From positions 194,646,098 to 194,710,097 of the forward strand of contig NC_081552.1 of assembly GCF_963082655.1 (NCBI RefSeq): a stretch of DNA of 64,000 nt. Direction: 5' to 3'. Below the pieces are notes generated by a model. The model worked only from the letters and a program-made list of their open reading frames with translations. It made no database searches and was not told where the DNA came from. Every line of letters starts with the position of its first letter. The first letter of the stretch is position 1. The translations under genes and the position numbers were made by a program. Shown in pieces: positions 21,771 to 34,075 of this stretch. This DNA is from Stomoxys calcitrans (lineage: Eukaryota; Arthropoda; Insecta; Diptera; Muscidae).

Positions 21771-22329
21771 CTTCCGCTTCATATAGGCATAGATGCATTG
21801 GAGACACCACTCTTCTGCAGAATGCCATCACTCGTGTCTGACAGTCGCACCATTAACATGGGAACGTGCCTAAGGCCAAAAATGTGGCACATTGTCTTCT
21901 GGGGTCTGGCTGCAATAGCTGCAACAACCAGAAGAAAAAAAAGAAAGATTTATTTCACTGTCAAGGTATTGACTCTTGCAGCGATGTTTGTCGTTCTTTA
22001 TTTTATTTGCTTCGAGTTGAGTCAACCTCTGCAATGTCTGTAGAGTGTATTCAACTTGTGCCAGTAGACCTTGATTTTGATTTTGCTTTGTTAAGCTAAG
22101 CGGAAAATCCGCAATCTAAATTCATTGTTTTTAAATAAAATATTTTGTTTTTTTCTTTTTTCGTGGAACTGCATATAAAGAAATGCGCATAGAATAAAAC
22201 CGAAGGGGAAATATTTCTGCCAATAAATAAATATTCTGTTCAGAGTGAGGTTCCCTGAACGAAAAGATTTCAGAGGTTTTTTTTGGGAAAAATCCCTTCA
22301 CTTTAAGTTCTTGAGTTCGTAGAAGCCTC
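21771..22329. other. 5' flank of the yellow-like gene, low-copy
   Basis: This stretch is AT-rich and free of A, B and C monomers. The 130-codon plus-strand ORF that overlaps the first part (21651-22043) has no recognisable features and is read as chance. Confidence 0.45.
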
Positions 22330-23083
22330 CTTTAAAGGTTAAGTTATAGGAAAGTTTTTCAAAAAAAAAACCATAAAATTCAGAAAAATCCGCTTAGTCC
22401 TATTTTGGCATACTCTATACCACATGTCAGCCGGTATTTCCCGAATAAATTCTTCAATGTTGTCTTCCAATGCGCTAATTGAAGCGAGCTTGTCTGCATA
22501 GACATGAGCTTTAACATAGCCCCACAAAAAATAGACGAATTCACCGGTCCCGAATGTGAAATTAAATGTTCACCGAACTCGCCTCTCAATAAGGCCATTG
22601 TTACGCATACTGTGTGGCATGTGGCAACGTCTTGTTGAAACCACATGTCATGCAAGTCAAGCTCTTGCATTTTGGGCAATAAAATGTTGTATATCATCTC
22701 ACGGTAGCGCTCATCATTCACTGTTACGTTACGATACGCATCATCTTTGAAGAAGTACGGTCCAATGATGCCACCAGACCATAAACCAAACTTTGACTTT
22801 GATGCTTCTGGCTGATCTTCACTCCAAAATCGTCAATTCTGCTTATTTACGTATCCATTGAGCCAAAAATGAACTTCGTCGATGGAATGAAAGAAGCGCG
22901 CGATGAACTTTCTTAACAGAGCACGCATTTTGATAATAAAATTCAAGCGGTGTTCGTTTGTAAGACGATTCATGGTTATATTATAGACCAAACTGAAGAT
23001 GTTTGACAGTAAAACAAAACAAAACATGCGTAAGCTGTTTAAAACAGTGTTGCCAAAAAGATAAGAGCTAAAAAATCACCCTT
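22330..23083 (-). mobile_element. Internally deleted Tc1/mariner-type transposon
   Basis: Minus strand, 5' to 3': terminus AAGGGTGATTTTTTAGC, start of the transposase with MNRLTNEHR, a large internal deletion, then DEVHFWLNGYVNKQN (first Asp region). GGIIGPYFFK follows, then VNDERYREMIYN, LDLHDMWFQQDVATCHT (second Asp) and WGYVKAHVYADK (after the third acidic site). The segment between GPVN and the FLWG-like residues is deleted, removing the third catalytic residue. Stops and frameshifts abound. The 3' terminus is decayed. It inserted next to a B head ('tatactctggatcgg'). The same deletion is seen at 38902 and 44070. Confidence 0.85.
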
Positions 23084-24055
23084 TATACTCTGGATCGGGT
23101 TAAATTTTTAAGATGTGTGTCTGTCCATCTGTTATAATCACGCTACAGCCTTCAAATGTCGTGATATAGAGCTAAAGTTAGGCACAAATTCTTTTTTTGA
23201 CCATAGGCAGGTAAAGTTCTTGAACGAGCTAAATCGGTTTATATTTAGGTATAGCTGCCATATATACCCATCTTCCGGTTTAGGGTCTTGAGCCCATACA
23301 AGCCGCATTTATTATACGATTTCGATGAAATTTTAAACCGCGAGTTGTACTATCGAACCGAAAATGTTCCATATTGGGCCATAATTGGGTATAGCTGCCA
23401 TATAGACCGACCTACTGATTCAAGGGCGCGTTTATCACCCGATTTCACATCGAACTATATTTAGATATAGCTGCCATATAGACCGAGCTTCCGATTAAGG
23501 GTCTTATACCATAAAAAGCCCATTTGTTATCCGATTTACATCCGTGTTACACTAGGCCTATATTTAGGTATAGCTGCTTTACAGACCGATCTGCAGAACG
23601 AGGGTTTTAAGCCCACAAAAGCCCCATTTGTTATCCGATTGCGCTGAAATTTTAAAGAGTGAGTTGCACTAGGCCTTTCATTGTCCGAACTGAACATAGT
23701 GGAGATCGGACTAAATTTCGATATAGCTACCATATGGACCGATCAAACAATTTAGGGTCTTAAGCCCATAAAAAGCCGTACTTTCCAATTTTGCTGAAAT
23801 TTAGTGAGTTGACTAGATTTCCCATTGTCCGAACCTAATTTGGTCCAGATCTAACCATAGTTTGATATAAATTTGGAACATGGAGTTGCATTAGGCCACC
23901 CGATATCCGAACTGCGTATGGTTCATATCGGACTTTATTGGATATAGCTGCCAAATAGATCGATCTGCAGATCTGGGTCTTAAGTTATAAAATCCTCATT
24001 TAAACCTGATTTAGAATATGATCCAAATCGGCCCATACTTGGACACTTATATATA
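23084..24055 (-). repeat. Family B array
   Basis: A truncated head ('ctggatcgggttaaattttt', 'gtctgtccatctgttataat') is followed by minus-oriented, rather diverged B monomers ('tatagctgccatatagaccg', 'tttaaagagtgagttgcact'). Confidence 0.8.
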
Positions 24056-24650
24056 TTTACTAGCTGGGCAGGGTCCGCTCAGCTGCGTTTTCATTGAATC
24101 TCTTATTTTATCTGAGCGCTATACTGGCACGGTCAGGAAATAAGTCTTCTTTTGGGGGTACTGACACGGCCTTTCAGATATTTCGCCCCAATGTGGATAT
24201 TATTTTCGTGCTTTTCTCCCATTTGAGCCTTTTATTGCTGTGGTCGGTAAATATGTCCGGTATGGAGTAATTTGGGGGTGAGGAGGACGCCCATATATCA
24301 GATTCGTGCTCTAGTCTCAAATACCTTTCATTTGAACCCCATATTGTCATTATTGGTTTATATTTCCTTTTCATCTCCGTGATCTGGCGTTTTTGAAAAT
24401 TGGGTAAGGGGAGGGTCCGCTCATTAAAATTTGGATGATCTAGTTCTTGTTTTTGGTGGTAGATTGAAGTAGCCAAACGCTTTGCCCCGAATTGGATATC
24501 AGATTCACACTCTACTATCCAAAAACCACATTTGAGGGAGTTTATGAGGTGAGACGTCCCTGAAACACTTGGCCATTAAACCGCTCTCCGATTTGAGCCC
24601 CTTTTTGCCATAATCCACAAATATGTTCAGTTTGAGGGGTATGTAGCCCT
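24056..24650 (+). repeat. Family C element, truncated
   Basis: It starts 'actagctgggcagggtccgc' at 24058, continues with C units ('tttgaaccccatattgtcat', 'ggggagggtccgctc'), and stops abruptly where an A element begins at 24651. Confidence 0.75.
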
Positions 24651-25733
24651 AAACAAGTAAGAGCGTGCTAAGTTCGGCCGGGCCGAATCTTATATACCCT
24701 CCACCATGGATCGCATCTGTCGAGTTCTTTGCGCAGTATCTCTTTTTAGGCAAATAATGAATATGGACGGAGGAGGAGGAGGAGCTATATCAAGTTATAG
24801 TCCGATTCGGGGCTCAAGAAGCTAAATCAGGAGATCGGTTTATATGGGAGCTGTGTTAGGCTATATATCAATTCAGACCATATTGCACACGTATGTTGAA
24901 GGCCATGGCCGTTGTTGAAGGTCAGACCATATTGCCGTTGTACAAAATCTGTGCCAACTCGGATGAGAATTGCGCTCTCTAGAGGCTCAAGAAGTCAAGA
25001 TCCCAGATCGGTTTATATGGCCGCTATATCAGCTTGTGGACCGATTTGGACCATACTTCGCATAAATGTTGGAAGTGATACCAAAACATCACGTGCAAAA
25101 TTACAGCCAAATCGGATAGGAATTGCGCCTCTAAAAGCTCAAGAAATCAAGACCCAAGATCGGATTATATAGCGGCTATATCAGGTTATGGACCGATTTG
25201 AACCGCATAGTTGTTGAAAGTGATATCAAAACATTATGCGCAAAATTTCAGTCAAATTGGATGAGAATTGCGCCCTCTAGGGGCTCAAGAAGTCAAGACC
25301 CAAGATCGGTTTATATAACAGCTACATCAGGTTATGGACCGATTTGGACCATACTTCGCACAGTTGTTGGAAGTGATATCAAAGCACTATGTGTAAAATT
25401 TCAGTTAAATCGGACGAGAATTGCGTCTTCTAGAGGCTCAAGGAGTCATTATCGGTTTATATGGCAGCTATAGCAAAACATGGACCGATTTGGCCCATTC
25501 ACAATCCCAACCGACCTACACCAATAAAAAGTATTTGTGCAAAATTTCATGCGGCTAGCGCTACTCCTTCAAAAGTTAGCGTGCTTTCGAAAGACAGACG
25601 GACGGACGAACATTTCTAGATCGACTTCAAATGTCTTGACGATCAAGAATATATATACTTTATGGGGTCTTAGAGGCATATTTCGAGGTGTTACAAACAG
25701 AATGACGAAATCCTATGGTGGAGGGTATAAAAA
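24651..25733 (+). repeat. Complete family A element
   Basis: It begins 'aaacaagtaagagcgtgcta' and 'ttatataccctccaccatgg'. About five monomers follow, then the microsatellite and the hairpin end 'cctatggtggagggtataaa'. A deletion of about 17 bp removes 'ttagtatacccccat' from the hairpin arm. Confidence 0.85.
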
Positions 25734-26250
25734 GTATCGGCATAGTGCTTTACTCTCAAATATCTCGATTTAAGTCTGCGCCCATAAAATGCGCATTTGT
25801 TGTCCGATTTTGTCAAAATTTGAGACAATGAGTTGTGTTTGGCCCTTCGACATCCTCCCCGATCGGTTCAGATTTGGTTATAGCTGCCATATAGACTGGT
25901 CTCTCAATACTAGGTTTTGGGCCCATAAAAGGCGCATTTATTGTCCGCTGTCGCCGAAATTTGGGACAGTGAGTTAAATTATGCCCCTCGATATATTTCT
26001 GCAATTTGACCTAGATCGATCAAGATTTGGATATAGCTGCCATATAGACCAATCTCTCTATTTAAGGTCTTGCGCCTTTAAAAGGCGCATTTATTGTCTG
26101 ATCTTACCAAAATTTTGGACAGTGAGTTGTGTTAGGCCCTTCGACATCCTCCTTTAATTTGGCCCCGATCGGTCCAGATTTGGATATAGCTGCCATGTAG
26201 ACCAATCTCTCGATTTATGGCTTTGGGCCCATAAAAGGCGCATTTATGCG
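25734..26250 (-). repeat. Family B monomers
   Basis: About three minus-oriented B units ('gcgcatttattgtccgctgt', 'gacagtgagtt', 'tagctgccatatagacc'). No head or end is present. Confidence 0.8.
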
Positions 26251-26760
26251 TCTGAGATACCAAGGAATAAATTTTTATATCAGTTTCTTACTCTACTTTT
26301 AAATACCTTTCATTTGATATCCATATTTTCCCAATCGGTAAATACTACTGGGGAGTTTTGGGGGGTGGGAAGGCCCCTCAGACACCAAGGAATAAATTTT
26401 TACATCAGATTTTTACTCTACTTTCGAATACTTTTTATTTGATACCTATATTGCCCAAAGCGGTGAAAGAGTCCTGTTGGGTGGTTTTTTTTGGGGGTGG
26501 GGGACCCCCGAACACGTAGGGTGCAATTTGTATACAAAGTTCGTACTCTACTTTTAAATACCTTTCGTTTGATACCCATATTGTGCCAATCGGTAAACAT
26601 GTCCGTTCGGGTGGGCTTTGGGATGGGGCGTTCCCCCCAGGTTATTTGACCCAAAAATTTTATATCAATTTCATGTTTTTGGCAAAGCATTAAATCGGTG
26701 CACCCATCTCCAAGATCTAACGATTTTGAAAATTGGGGTATGGAAAAGGATCCGGGTCAT
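26251..26760 (+). repeat. Family C units
   Basis: About four units show the pattern 'cctttcatttgatatccata', 'cggtaaatac' and G-rich 'ttttggggggtgggaaggcc'. Neither terminus is present. Confidence 0.75.
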
Positions 26761-27570
26761 GGCGATTTAAGTCCAGACGGGCTTCTAAGGTTTAAAAAAT
26801 GGTGTATTTTTCCACCGAATTTGATATAATGAGATCAATATGTATATCCGAGGTCCGTGGTGAGATGACTATTCAATGTTCAAATAACAATTTTTTCACT
26901 TGGTTTAAAATTCAAATAATTTGCCTAAATTTTTAGCAGAATCTTTAACGGCGGCAACCCAAAGTTCCACCCGACTAATCTTGAAACATTTCTATTTGTT
27001 CTCTGTAATACATGAAACTATGTTTCACTAATTTTGATTCTCCTTGTTTATTATTTTAGATTATTTAATCTCCATTTAATCCATAACCCTACAAATCTCG
27101 TTCCCAACTGCAATTACTTCAAGCACTTGTGATTAGTTTAAACATCAATGATTATTTTTTTTGCAAATTCATGAAAAACAAATCATGGTTTGTAAGTTTT
27201 AATTGGCATGCATGCTTTGTGCTCAATTTCACCAATAGGTAAACTTTGAAAAATGCATATGAATTAAACACATATTTCTATAACAATGCATTCAAATTCC
27301 ACCAGTCAATATTTTATGTTTCATTCATAACTGAATCAAATGAAAATTTTTCATTTATTTTAATGTAGTAACACAAACCACATGCACATAGTGCGAATGT
27401 ATTTGTGTGTGCTTTCATTAAAAGCCAGGCCATGCATATACGCTATTATTTATCACTTCAAAACTGTTGACCCACATTTCACATCATATCAGAAACGTTT
27501 TCAATTGGAAGGCTAGGGAATGAATGCATGCATGTACATTAGGGTGACAACTTTTTCACAGCCATCACTT
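26761..27570. other. Low-copy AT-rich sequence
   Basis: No gene or family monomer is seen. The first 120 bases could be a decayed C end; the rest is AT-rich unique-looking DNA. Confidence 0.45.
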
Positions 27571-27627
27571 ATTTTTATACCCACCACAATAGGATGGGGG
27601 TATACTAAAATAGTCATTCCGTTTGTA
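27571..27627 (-). repeat. Family B head interrupted by a LINE
   Basis: Hairpin 'tttttatacccaccacaata', 'ggatgggggtatactaaaat' and 'agtcattccgtttgt', then LINE 3' sequence begins. Confidence 0.8.
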
Positions 27628-29600
27628 GGTTAGGTTTAAGTGGCAGTCTGCCATCACACTCACTTTGAAGTTCTATGTCAATTGTGATACCACAGTAACA
27701 GAAGCAGGAAGATGCCTTCTAGTTCCTACCGTTGAACCATCCAGATCGCTTTAAAAAGCCCAATAACTTGCGAATATTCACATCCGCTAAATCAGACAGG
27801 CTCTCAAAGAAATGAGAACCTAACGTTGAACTCCTTCTGACTGCCAGAGCGGGGTACACACACAGAAGGTGTTCTATAGTCTCTTCTTCTTCGATGTCCT
27901 CACAGCTTCTGCAAAAGTCGTTACTGGCAACCTTCAGTTTGTCAGCATGTTTTTCGATTAGATAGTGACCTGTCATAACGGACACAATGACTGAGACGTC
28001 TGTTCTAGCCTATGACAGCAAAACGGCAGACCTCTTCAAGTCTAGCTTAGGCCACATAGTTTTAGAATGCTCACAGCCCCCTCCTTGTGACCATCTATCA
28101 TTCGTTGTCCTTCGGGCCTGATCCTGAAAACTTAGCTTACATGTCGCTAGAGGCATACCCCACAGATTCCAGCATCCCTGGAATGTGTAGGGTGCTCCCT
28201 AGTCTAGCAAGCTCGTCCGCTTTACAATTCCCTGGGATATCTCTGTGGCCTGGCACCCACAACAGGTGAATTTTTAACTATTCAGCCATCTCGGTGAAAG
28301 ATCTGCAACAGTCGAGGGCGATTTTTGTGTTCAGAAATACGTTCCCCAGGGATTTAAAGGCTGCCTGGTTGCCTGAGAAGATATTTATGCCAATAGTCGT
28401 TATGACATTATATCTTAGCCATTCCACCGCTTCCTTAATTGCAAGAATCTCTGCTTGATACACACTGCAGTGATTGGGTAACCTTCTCGATATGACCAGT
28501 TCTAGATTCTAGATTAAAGTACACTCCAAAAACCACCTGGTCCTCTAGTATGCAACCATCCGTATAGAAGTCTATGTAACTTCTGTTACTAGGGATATCG
28601 TAGTTACCATCAGTTCTATCAGGAATAGTGGTACCATACTTTTATCAAAAAGCGGCTTAGGTAGGGTGTAATCCGCTGCATGACAAATGAGAAAGCTTCC
28701 TTCCACCTCACGGTCGCTGCAATTTGTCTAGCCACAGAGGCATTAGGTGTAGCATTAAATTCAGTGCATCAGATGGTGTCGTCCTCAGTGTGGCTGTGAT
28801 GCACAAACAAGCCATTCTTTTTGATCCGTTTAAGTACTGAGCAATAGGTGGACTTTTGTACGCCGTCCACCAGACCACAACACCATATAGCATTATAGGT
28901 GTGACAACTGCAGTATATACCAAATGCATGACGCGCGGTCTAAACCCCCAACTTTTGCAAATGGCCCTCTTGCTAGTGTATAGGGCAAGAGTTGCCTTTC
29001 TAGCTCTTTCCAAAATATTGGAAAGAGTGGCCGTGGTCGCGGCTATTAGTATGGCAATAAAGGCAAGAGTTGCTCTTCTTGCCCTTTCCAAAATCTTGGA
29101 TTTGAAGTTCAATTTCCTGCCCAACAAAACACCCAGGTATTTTGCGCTTTCTGTAAGTGGAAGAATCTCTCTTCCCAAGGAGACAGGTGTCACTGTGCTC
29201 AAAAGAATAACTTCTGTCTTGCGCAGATGTATACCTACACCACTTTCGGTAGCCCACTTCGCTTTAGCATCTAGAGCTTCCTAAGGAATATCTCTTAGAG
29301 TGCTGGGAAACTTTCCCCTAACCTCAATTGCCACAACATCAGTATACGGGACCACTTTTACGCCTTCTCCCAGGGACAATAATATATTGTTTATGGCTAT
29401 ATTCCAAAGTAAAGGAGACAGAACACCTCCTGAAGGTGCTCCACTGCTGACCCATCTTTTTAGATCCACAGATTCCAAGCCTGCTATTAATAAACTTTCT
29501 TATGGTAGAGTTGATGCCTAGAAACTCCAACTCCTTCATGATTGACGTTGGTTTTACATTTTTGAAAGCATCTTCAATGTCAAGAAATGCCACCCATTGA
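27628..29600 (-). mobile_element. 5'-truncated RNase-H-bearing LINE
   Basis: Minus strand from 29600: AFLDIEDAFKNVKPTSIMKE (RT), GGVLSPLLWNIAINNILLSL, then VVPYTDVVAIEVRGKFPSTL where the catalytic YADD reads YTDV. ESAKYLGVLLGRKLNFKSKI and MACLCITATLRTTPSDALNL follow. The RNase H part begins MYQAEILAIKEAVEWLR; past a stop comes WVPGHRDIPGNCKADELARL. The C-terminus is GHYLIEKHADKLKVASNDFC with a C..C...H....C knuckle. The 3' untranslated part at 27640-27702 contains TACTGTGGTATCACAATTGA and a tail shared with the SINE at 62451. Clade I/R1/LOA-like. Confidence 0.85.
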
Positions 29601-30179
29601 AATTAGAAAAAATCGGTGCAGATTTGGATATAGCTCCCATCTATGTTCGTCCGATTTGAACTAATATTGCAATAATATGGTCATTAGCTAAACGATTATC
29701 GATTCCTTATGATTCCCACCATTGCTGTTGAATTTCATATCAATTGGTTCACATTCAGATAAAACTCCCATCAGGGACGTACCCAGGGTTGAGGCTATAT
29801 CGAAAGATGGCCCGACTTGAATCAAATTCGGCATGCACATTGAGACCACTCAATAAATACAAGTCACAGTTCAATTTTGGTTCAATATGGGTCTTTATAG
29901 CAGTTATATCCCAATGTAGATAGATCGGAACCATATAGGACTCGGATGTCGAAAAGCCTAACATGTGTCACTCTGTCGAATTTCAGCGAAATCGGATAAT
30001 TAACACGCATTTTATGAGGCCAAGACCTTAAATCGAGAGATCGGTCTATATGGCAGCTATATCGATCTGGGTCGTCTTCAAGAAGGCTATCGAGGGGCCT
30101 AACACAAATCACTGTCCCAAATTTCTGCGAAATCGGATAATAAAGGTGGCTTTTATGGGTCTACGACGCAGAGACTCAA
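29601..30179 (+). repeat. Family B monomers, diverged
   Basis: Plus-oriented units are best preserved after 29930 ('ggatgtcgaaaagcctaaca', 'gagagatcggtctatatggc'). The first 230 bases are heavily diverged or include unassigned sequence. Confidence 0.65.
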
Positions 30180-30824
30180 AAAAGGCTGAACCAAACTACA
30201 CAGATGGAACCGTGATGAAAATAGTGTACTTCAGTTTTTGATATCTGAAGGGGCGCGGACCCTCCCCTTTATCCTAATTTTCAGAAATACCTGATCTCAG
30301 AGATGGATAGGGCGATTTAAGCGAAATTTTGTTTGCACTCTTACCACCTTATCTAAAAACAAAAATTTAGTATCAAAATCTGGGGTGGGGCGTCTAGGAG
30401 GGTCGCCCACCCCCAAAACCCGCCAAACGGATATATAAAGCAATCACTTCACTATGAGTATCAAATTAAAGGTATTTGCGAGTAGAAAACGAATTTTGAT
30501 ACGGAATTGTTGGATTAAGGGTTTCAGGGGTCAAAACCCCTCAAATGGGATATATTTATCGATCATGGCAACATGGATCTTAAATGAAAAGGCCTTGGGG
30601 AGTAGAGCGCGAAATTGACTTCCACTTTTGGGACCAAGTCTCTGGGGCAACACCACACCCCCCCAAGCAAAGATTTGTTATCGACCACTTCAATGTGGTG
30701 TTTAAATAAGAGGTATTTGAGAGTAGATAAATCCACAGGAAATTGGAGAAATTTGCAAATTTGGAGCACTCCTCTTCAACATAGCATTATCGGGCGCAGC
30801 GGAGCGGGCCGGGATCAGCTAGTA
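30180..30824 (-). repeat. Family C element with its ACTAGCTG terminus
   Basis: It runs in minus orientation from a 'ggctgaacc' end, through 'ggaccctcccctttatccta' and C units, to 'gggccgggatcagctagta' at 30824. Confidence 0.75.
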
Positions 30825-31314
30825 TTATTTAAATACGCAATTTAGCTTAAACCATGACCGCCTCAGTTATTTCTCTTAAGGACAAAATTGTTATTATATT
30901 TAAGCACTCAGGTCCCATTTGGACCTAACGGCTCTTCTACATAGTTCTACATACATAGAAGCCCTGTTCATAAGCACTTAGTGGGAAGACTGCCAATTCG
31001 TCTTTCAATCCTCCAATATGATGTGGAGATGGTTATTTTCAAATTGCCCAAGATTCGTTTCTCTCTTAAACAGGAAAATTTCAGTTTTCCAGTCTAACTT
31101 TCAAATTCTTCAGTCAGTAACAGACGTTTGCATTCTCCAAAGTCATCTTAGTCGTTCTACACATATGTAACTGAGATGAATTAAAAGTTAACAAATACCT
31201 CTTCAGTTTGTATCCTCAGTAGAATAGTGGTCACGGGGCACTCCAAAAGACACTTGACAACTTCGAATTAAATTTGTAAACGCACTCTTACACTAATCAT
31301 CGAACTGTCACTGT
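30825..31314. other. Low-copy spacer
   Basis: No ORF, repeat monomer or RNA-like structure that I recognise. Confidence 0.45.
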
Positions 31315-32661
31315 CAATTCGAATAGGAATTGCCCCCTTTGGGGGCTCAAGAAGTAAAATAGTGAGATCGATTTATATGGGAGCTGTATAAGGCTATAGA
31401 CCGATTCAGACCATAATCATTCAATTTCAGGCAAATCGGATAATAATTGGTACCTCTAGAGGCTCAAGAAGTCAAGATCCCGGATCGGTTTATTTTGGCA
31501 GATATAGCATGTTCTGAACCGATTTGAACCTTATTCGGCACAGTTGTTGAAAGTCATTATAAAATACTTCATGCAAAATTTCAGCCAAATCGAATAAAAA
31601 TTGCGCCCTCTAAAAGCTCAAGAAGTCAAGTCCACAGATTGGTTTATATGGCGGCTATATCAGGTTATGAACCATACTTTGCACAGTTGTTGGAAGTCAT
31701 AGCAAAACACGTCGTGCAAAATTCCGTTCCGATCGGATAAGAATTGCGCTCTCTAGAGGCTCAAGAAGTCAAGACCCAAGATCGGTTTATATGGCAGATG
31801 TAGCAGGTTATTGACCGATTTGAACCATACTTGGCACAGTTGTAGGAAGTCATAGCGAAACACGTCGTGCAAAATTTCATTCCAATCGGATAAGAATTGC
31901 TACCTCTAGAAGCTCAAGAAGTCAAGATCCCGGATTGGTTTTTTTTTTGGCAGATATAGCATCTTATGAACCGATTTGAACCTTATTCGGCACAGTTGTT
32001 GAAAGTCATTATAAAATACTTCATGCAAAATTTCAGCCAAATCGAATAAGAATTGCGCCCTCTAGAAGCTCAAGAAGTCAAGTTCACAGATTGGTTTATA
32101 TGGCAGCTATATCAGGTTATGGACCGATTTGAACCATACTGGGCACAGTTGTAGGAAGTCATAGCGAAACACGTCGTGCAAAATTTCATTCCAATCGGAT
32201 AAGAATTGCGCCCTCTAGAGGCTCAAGAAGTCAAGACCCAAGATCGGTTTATATGGCAGCTATATCAGGTTATGAACCGATTTGAACCATACTTGTTGGA
32301 AGTCAAAGCGAAAAACGTTGTGCAAATTTTATTCCAATCGGATAAGAATTGCGCCCTTTAGAAGCTCAAGAAATCAAAACCCATGGCGGTTTATATGGCA
32401 GCTATATCAAAACATGCAGCGATTTGGAACATTTATAATCCCAACTGACCTACACTAATAATAGGTACTTGTGCAAAATTTCATGGGTATAGCTTTACTC
32501 CTTCGAAAGTTAGCGTGCTTTCGACAGACAAACGGACGTACATGGCGAGATCGACTTAAAATGTCATGACTATCAAAAATATATGGGGTCTTAGACGCAT
32601 ATTTCGAGGTGTTACAAACGAAATGACGAAATTAGTATACCCCCCATCCTATGGTGGAGGG
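31315..32661 (+). repeat. Family A array
   Basis: About eight plus-oriented monomers ('gattggtttatatggcggct', 'aagaattgcgccctctagaa'), then microsatellite 'cgacagacaaacggacgtac' and hairpin 'cccatcctatggtggagggt'. The start terminus is missing. Confidence 0.85.
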
Positions 32662-32815
32662 TTTGATAAGTTCTATGCTGCTTTTGCGATGCATAGCTTG
32701 GTTTGCTGGATTTAGCAAACCCGTTTTTCCAGGTCTGGCAGATACATTGTTGTTGGTATTGCATCAGGCCCTTGAACACTCAAACAATAGGAAGCTCTCC
32801 TAGCCAAACTGTAAA
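32662..32815. other. Unassigned spacer
   Basis: About 150 bases without recognisable content between an A head and a C end. Confidence 0.4.
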
Positions 32816-33425
32816 AATAGCGTACTTAATTTTTTTGATATCTTAAGGGCGGTCGGACCCTCCCCTTATCCTAATTTTCAGAAATGCCATATCTCGAAGG
32901 AGAGTGATGCGATTTAACCGAAATTTTGTGTGACCTCTTCAAGTAACCAAAAAACGAACTTTTAGTATCCAAATTTCAGGTGGGGTGCCTAGGGGGGACG
33001 CCCCACCCCCAAAACCCACCAAATATATGTGTAGACCAATAACGACAATATGGGTCTCAAATGAAAGGTATTTAGGAGTACGTAACGTAACCGATATCGA
33101 ATTGTGGGATCAAGTATTTGGGGGACCACCCCAACACCAAAAATACCCCTAAATCGGACATTTTTATCGACCATGGCAATATGGGACTCAAAAAAAAAGA
33201 TGTTTGAGAGTAGAATATGAATTTGATATCCAAACATGCGGCCAAGTGTTTGGGGGGCCGCCCCTCCACCCCCAAAAGAGAACAAATGTACCGACCTTAG
33301 CAATATGAGTCTCAAATGAAAGGTCTTTGGGAGCAGAGCACGAATTTGATATCAACATTAGGGAAAAAGTATCTGTAGGGTCACCACACCCCCATAACAC
33401 CACCCCCCCCCCCCCCCTCCGCTCA
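32816..33425 (-). repeat. Family C units ending in a poly-C tract
   Basis: Minus-oriented C units ('caatatgggtctcaaatgaa', 'ggggaccaccccaacaccaa') start at the GGACCCTCCCCTTATCC part and run to a C run of about 15 at 33402-33418. The ACTAGCTG end is absent. Confidence 0.7.
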
Positions 33426-34075
33426 ACACAACTAAAAAACTGGAAATACAGCACAAACGTCGTCTAAAGAAGTTGTAACAGATGACGTTTGCTAGAAGCA
33501 GCTTTTTTGTTTTTTGAGTGAGACCAAAAATTTGATCTCACGTCAAAAATTTAATTCCCTTTTTTCCTATACTTTTGAATATTTTTTCTTATTGTTTTTT
33601 GGCTTCTCCCTAATGTTATTTTACATCCATTGACATGCAATTTTGAATGTGCCAATAATCCAATTGTCAAAGAGCTAAACAACATAAAGTTTTGAGTACA
33701 CATTTCATATGTGTGCGTGTGTGTGTATGTGTATGGAAATTTATTGTATTTCGTTATGGTTCAATATTTGCATGAATCGCAGTTGTTTCAATTTTATTGT
33801 TGTCAGCGATAAATTGCTATCAAAATTTCACAGACAAAGCAATGCATTCCATATGTTAGCCGTATAAGCTCACATCACAATATTGGCGAATATGGTTAGG
33901 TATATTTTGGTATTAAAATCTACAGAGCCCTTAAAATTAGACAATTCAACGAAAACTTTCAATTGATAATTCTATGACATGAACATAAATAAATGTATGA
34001 AACAATATAAACGTAGCTGTTTATATTGAAAATGCAAATATTTATAACAAATGATTATCTATTTCCATCCATTTA
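33426..34075. other. Low-copy AT-rich sequence with a (GT)n run
   Basis: A GT-rich microsatellite is at about 33711-33735. Nothing else is recognisable. Confidence 0.45.

Noticed and set aside
21651..22043. 130-codon plus-strand ORF upstream of yellow
   Set aside because: It overlaps the putative 5' UTR and promoter of the minus-strand gene and has no recognisable motif.
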